Source: Mycocentrospora acerina
Lineage: Eukaryota; Ascomycota; Dothideomycetes; Pleosporales
Reading direction: 5' to 3'
Assembly (NCBI GenBank): GCA_022701365.1
Contig: JAKUHH010000078.1
Span: forward strand, 1 to 10,565
Length of the DNA stretch: 10,565 nucleotides
Positions 7,739-10,565 of this stretch are shown piece by piece. Both the position numbers and the translations under genes were made by a program. The notes beneath the pieces are model-generated. The model saw only the letters and a list, made by a program, of their open reading frames with translations. It ran no database searches and was not told the origin of the DNA. The number at the start of each line of letters is the position of its first letter. Position 1 is the first letter of the stretch.

Positions 7739-7902
7739 GGGTGTGGTTGTGGTTGTAGGTGTGGTTGTGGGTGTGGGTGTAGGTGTAGGCGTAGGCGCGG
7801 ATGCGGATGCGGGTGCAGGTGCTGGTGCTGGTGCTGGTGCTGGTGTTGTTAGTGTTGTTGTTGCTGTTGCTATTGTAGTTGTAGTTGTGGTTATAATTAT
7901 AG
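7739..7902. repeat. Degenerate GGTGNN repeat, shorter allele
   Basis: Counterpart of the 6539-6735 array. It contains GGTTGT, GGTGTA, GGCGTA and GGATGC variants, four perfect GGTGCT units near 7820-7843, then GTTGTT/GTAGTT units. The short open frame on the plus strand (7743-7934, Val/Gly/Ala only) is a product of this repeat and not a gene. Confidence 0.85.
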
Positions 7903-7963
7903 TTTTACTATACTTATTCGCAAAACACTACTAAAAAGGCTTAATAAAGGATACGTATAAAAA

Positions 7964-8350
7964 ACATTAAGCCTAACTGCTAAGGAGATTAAAAATTTTA
8001 GGAGGAAAGCCTTAATATATAAGAACCTGTCTTAAAGTAAAAGAGATAATTGTTAAGGTAATAATAAAGAAAGTTTTTTTTTTAAGTTAAAGGTTAAAAT
8101 ATTATTAAAGATTACCTTGCAGCAGGATATAAATAAGAGTTAAATATAGAAAAGGATATATTTAGATAAGATAGAGACTTATACTATAAAGAAAGGCAAA
8201 GAAAGAGAGTAACATAAACTTTAGACAAAAGGGTTTTGCAAGGACAAGAGAAAGAAACCTAGACACTATTTAAACTCTACCTTACCCCTTCTTCTCTCTC
8301 TCTCTTATATAGATAAAGGATAACTCTGCAAAAAGAGACTTTTTGCTTAC
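7964..8350 (+). pseudogene. Unknown plus-strand ORF X, copy 2, frameshifted
   Basis: Copy of the frame at 6795-7192. The start codon is ACA here where copy 1 has ATG. LSLTAKEIKNF and IYKNLS are followed by a run of ten T (about 8074-8083) where copy 1 has TTTTTCTT, giving a two-base length difference and a frameshift. The original phase is then readable again: NIIKDYLAAGYK, DRDLYYKERQRK, TLDKRVLQGQEKET. Several codons that are TAA in copy 1 are CAA here. Function unknown. Confidence 0.45.
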
Positions 8351-8352
8351 AT

Positions 8353-8366
8353 AAAAAGGGAAAGGG
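8353..8366 (+). promoter_or_regulatory. Polypurine tract before the right LTR
   Basis: AAAAAGGGAAAGGG followed by TAG and then the LTR start at 8370. This is the expected site and composition for plus-strand DNA priming in an LTR retrotransposon. The left unit has a similar AGAGAGAGGG-TAG directly before its LTR. Confidence 0.6.
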
Positions 8367-8369
8367 TAG

Positions 8370-8657
8370 TGTAATGTTTACAACATTATATCCTATTATT
8401 ACCTCTAAGTTAACTAACACCTATCTAATAGCTACCTAATTTATACTTGCCTTAGATAGTAACCCTAAGAAGGGATATATAAGGAGGGCAGTCTATGTAG
8501 CTTTACAAGGTAGTTTTTCTGTATCCTTTTATACAAGACCTATAGGTGTAGAGAATAGTATCTTTAGTATAGCCTCTAGTCCCAGCACTCCTATATGACT
8601 AGTAGTAGACACTTCAGACCCTATCCAGATCACTCTCTTATAACCTGCGTCGTTACA
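8370..8657 (+). repeat. LTR, plus orientation (288 bp), right copy
   Basis: Starts TGTAATG and ends CGTCGTTACA, with a TATATAAG box at 8476-8483. Compared with the U3 end of the element A LTR, about fifteen transitions in the first 62 bases all run toward A or T and I see no transversion. The sequence after 8657 passes within a few bases into the pol fragment of element B. Confidence 0.87.
8476..8483 (+). promoter_or_regulatory. LTR TATA box
   Basis: TATATAAG preceded by AGGGA and followed by GAGGGCAGTC, equivalent to the TATA motifs of the other two LTRs. It is in the 3' LTR of the short element and would direct transcription into element B in antisense to its pol. Confidence 0.5.
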
Positions 8658-9754
8658 ATAACAAAAGATGCAGTTTTATATATACTATTAATAGCTAGCC
8701 TCTATACCTTTCTAATAGTACTGTTAGGCTAGTAACTAATAGGTCTTCTTAAAGCTAGAGTGCGCTGTAGAGATTTAATTATATACTTTATAAATAAGCT
8801 AAGTAAATTAAAGAAAATCTCTAAATAAGTAGAGTTAATCTTAGTAGAGTAAGAGTCTGTTACTAATCTAATAGTTATATAGTAGCTTTACTTATTAATT
8901 TTTAAAAGCAGACTAGTTTTTATAAAAAACTATATCTATTAGTTTTAAAGAGTAAAAAGCTATAAGAGTTATATTAAGGCATAAAGATTTAATAGCTATT
9001 TTCTATTAGATTTAAATTTAAAGGTAAGTCTAAGCTAAATTAGTATTAATTTAGGCATAATAATAATAAAGTCTAAGTAAGACTTTTAATTAATTATCTT
9101 TTTAGGCTAACTTTAACTAGCTTAAGTCCTGTTCTTATTAACTAAGGATATTAGCCTTCTTGTTATTCTTACTTAAAGTATACTTAATTTAGAAATTAAA
9201 AGGGGCTAAAGCTTTAGACTATTATACTTATCTAGTATTAAGTACCTTAGTAGTTATAGAGTATTCTAAGGCATAGTAGTCTATAAAGACTAAGACTTAT
9301 ATCTAAATAAAAGTTAGTTTATCTTTCTATTTTAAGAAGGCTTAAAATATAGTAAAAGGTTCCTTATTATATATTTCTTAATTAAGATTGGCTCTAGATA
9401 AGACCTTACTATAAAAAGCTTTAAAGTACTATTTCTTATTAAAGTATTTTTATAACAAAACCTTAGCAACTATGCTATCTAATATATTAGTCTTAGTTTA
9501 AGTATTATAATTAGGCTTAAAATAGCATAAGGTAAGTATAGCTAAGAGAGCAGTCTTAAAGAGTTAGATAGCTTTTTTACACTCTAGAGTCTATATAAAT
9601 AGTATTATAAAGCTTTAAAATATAATAAAGAGTTTTATAACTAAAAAAAAACTAGTAGTAAATTAATAGTAGAAACTTATAAAGCCTAAGAAAGACTTTA
9701 TACTTATAATAGTAGTAAGTTATTCTTAGTTTTTTAAAGCTTCTACCTTTTCTA

Positions 9755-10041
9755 GGTCTACTTTAATGCTTTTATTAGTTAATATATATCTAAAGTACTT
9801 TTTATAAGTAATATAGAACTTGCTCTTCTTAATATCTACTTAATAACTAGCATTATAAAGTCTTTCAAGTACTTGCTTTATATGCTATTTATAAGTAATA
9901 AGGTCTTTTAAATAGATTAAGATATTATTTAAGTAAGTTATATAGAAGTTATCTAGAAAGTTAATTAATACATTATTAATATAGTATTAATAAGTTATAA
10001 GGCTGTTGCAGAGACTAAAAGGTAGTACTTTATATTTATAT
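9755..10041. repeat. Left copy of 287 bp direct repeat flanking an N
   Basis: Repeated at 10043-10329 with one N between. I see no difference between the copies. It covers the RT active-site region of element B. The most likely cause is an unmerged contig overlap. Confidence 0.9.
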
Positions 10042-10042
10042 N
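10042..10042. other. Assembly gap, single N
   Basis: Second single N, again exactly between two copies of one segment. The same construction as at 3606 supports an assembly origin for both duplications. Confidence 0.85.
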
Positions 10043-10329
10043 GGTCTACTTTAATGCTTTTATTAGTTAATATATATCTAAAGTACTTTTTATAAGTAAT
10101 ATAGAACTTGCTCTTCTTAATATCTACTTAATAACTAGCATTATAAAGTCTTTCAAGTACTTGCTTTATATGCTATTTATAAGTAATAAGGTCTTTTAAA
10201 TAGATTAAGATATTATTTAAGTAAGTTATATAGAAGTTATCTAGAAAGTTAATTAATACATTATTAATATAGTATTAATAAGTTATAAGGCTGTTGCAGA
10301 GACTAAAAGGTAGTACTTTATATTTATAT
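10043..10329. repeat. Right copy of 287 bp direct repeat flanking an N
   Basis: Partner of 9755-10041. After it the element B sequence continues normally (TCTTATAATAGGTTTAGAAG), matching the part of element A that follows the equivalent point. Confidence 0.9.
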
Positions 10330-10535
10330 ATCTTATAATAGGTTTAGAAGGTAGTATACTTTTTTAAGTCTAGGTCTATCTAGATATAGTTAAATATAGA
10401 ATAAATATTAAACTTAGTAAAAATCTTAGCCTTTAAAAGGCAGGCTAAAAGTTTATTAATATAAAAAATTAGATAGATATCTTTGCAGGTAAGATTATTT
10501 AAATTTGCAGTAGTCTATATAGATCTAAAAGTCTC

Positions 10536-10558
10536 TTTTTTTTTTTTTTTTTTTTTTT
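10536..10558. repeat. Run of 23 T at the window end
   Basis: An uninterrupted T run follows the last recognisable base of the element B pol fragment. Element A has ordinary RT coding sequence at the equivalent position. It could be a contig-end artefact or a genuine homopolymer at the breakpoint. As pol is on the minus strand, it would be a poly-A stretch upstream of RT, not a tail of the transcript. Confidence 0.7.
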
Positions 10559-10565
10559 CTTTTAT

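Larger units (their letters stand above)
7481..7920 (-). pseudogene. Second copy of the Pro-Ala/Cys gene, truncated at the LTR
   Basis: This is the counterpart of the 6755-6279 part of the minus-strand gene. Read on the minus strand it has Thr-rich, PAPAPAP, ASASAPTPTPTP and Thr-Pro stretches, then MLIPVPPSALLVAF. After a TAG comes VICMQCVQAVACR, and then a Cys cluster CYCTKQNKKC (codons 7606-7574, same phase as the ATG at 7732). This copy is less mutated: the Cys codons are intact, whereas copy 1 has Tyr codons. The reading stops at 7481, where the LTR begins, so the helical and basic C-terminal part present in the left copy is missing. A one-base deletion lies near the 5' end. Confidence 0.45.
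7193..8657 (+). mobile_element. Short non-autonomous LTR element (1465 bp)
   Basis: Two LTRs in the same orientation enclose 889 bp (7481-8369) with no RT, RNase H or integrase. A purine-rich tract lies directly before the right LTR. The LTRs belong to the same family as element A, which could have supplied the enzymes in trans. The interior holds a plus-strand ORF relic and a divergent minus-strand relic. The same interior plus LTR occurs again immediately to the left (6279-7480), so the whole can be read as interior-LTR-interior-LTR. Alternatives are a tandem genomic duplication, or recombination between elements leaving a shared LTR. Target-site duplications are not visible because both sides join other repeats. 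Confidence 0.6.
8660..10530 (-). mobile_element. Ty3/gypsy pol fragment, element B, heavily RIP-mutated
   Basis: Homologous in the same orientation to about 894-2480 of element A: the N-terminal part of integrase, all of RNase H, and RT up to the CVDYCKLNN region. Base 8667 corresponds to 901. Differences from element A are nearly all C-to-T or G-to-A with B carrying T or A; for example, the first 42 aligned bases from 8667 have five such changes. The RT active site reads YLNN (Asn codons on + strand 9924-9929), so both Asp residues are lost. The integrase catalytic core, gag and both LTRs are missing. The left end abuts the LTR at 8657. A 287 bp duplication around an N at 10042 lies inside. 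Confidence 0.85.

Noticed and set aside
6539..7902. Two repeat arrays as a possible CRISPR
   Set aside because: The repeats are contiguous hexamers without spacers, in what is clearly a fungal retroelement context.
7743..7934. 63-codon Val/Gly/Ala plus-strand frame
   Set aside because: Produced by the GGTGNN/GTTGTN repeat array; it has no counterpart of similar sequence in the left unit.
10536..10558. T run as the poly-A tail of a LINE or SINE
   Set aside because: The adjacent sequence is internal pol of an LTR element, which has no poly-A tail there, and the run is at the window end where artefacts are common.

Overview
This window looks like repeat-induced point mutation (RIP) wreckage from the repeat compartment of a filamentous ascomycete (Pezizomycotina). 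It is very rich in TA, TAG and TAA. Related copies inside the window differ mainly by C-to-T and G-to-A transitions. The reading frames of recognisable Ty3/gypsy proteins are interrupted almost only by TAA/TAG at Gln/Trp-type codons. I see no intact protein gene and no rRNA or tRNA. The species cannot be named from this sequence.

Layout. (1) Bases 1-5648 hold a minus-strand Ty3/gypsy LTR retrotransposon (element A). Its 5' LTR is at 5360-5648, then a leader, gag with a CCHC zinc knuckle (about 5069-3845), then protease/RT, RNase H and a D,D35E integrase running down to the left edge. The 3' LTR lies outside. Gag and pol are in different frames (-1 relation), and several catalytic Asp codons have become Asn codons. 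(2) Bases 5649-5811 have no recognisable content. (3) Bases 5812-8657 hold an unusual composite: a roughly 1.2 kb unit present twice in tandem (about 6279-7480 and 7481-8657). Each unit ends in a plus-oriented LTR of the same family as the LTR of element A (7193-7480, 8370-8657). LTR + 889 bp + LTR (7193-8657) has the layout of a short non-autonomous LTR element. Its interior carries two divergent decayed reading frames: a plus-strand ORF next to the polypurine tract, and a minus-strand frame with Pro-Ala/Pro-Thr repeats and a Cys cluster. In the left unit the minus frame continues beyond the repeat into a helical, basic region ending at 5812. (4) Bases 8660-10530 are a second, more heavily mutated pol fragment (element B: integrase N-terminus, RNase H, RT), minus strand, joined directly to the end of the second plus LTR. 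(5) The window ends in a 23-T run.

Two single N bases (3606, 10042) are each flanked by a directly repeated segment (236 bp and 287 bp). These look like unmerged contig overlaps rather than biology.

The elements fit together as one LTR family: an autonomous gypsy copy that could have supplied enzymes, a short derivative with matching LTRs, and RIP silencing of all copies to different degrees. The most promising thing to follow up is the non-autonomous element and its two unrecognised reading frames.
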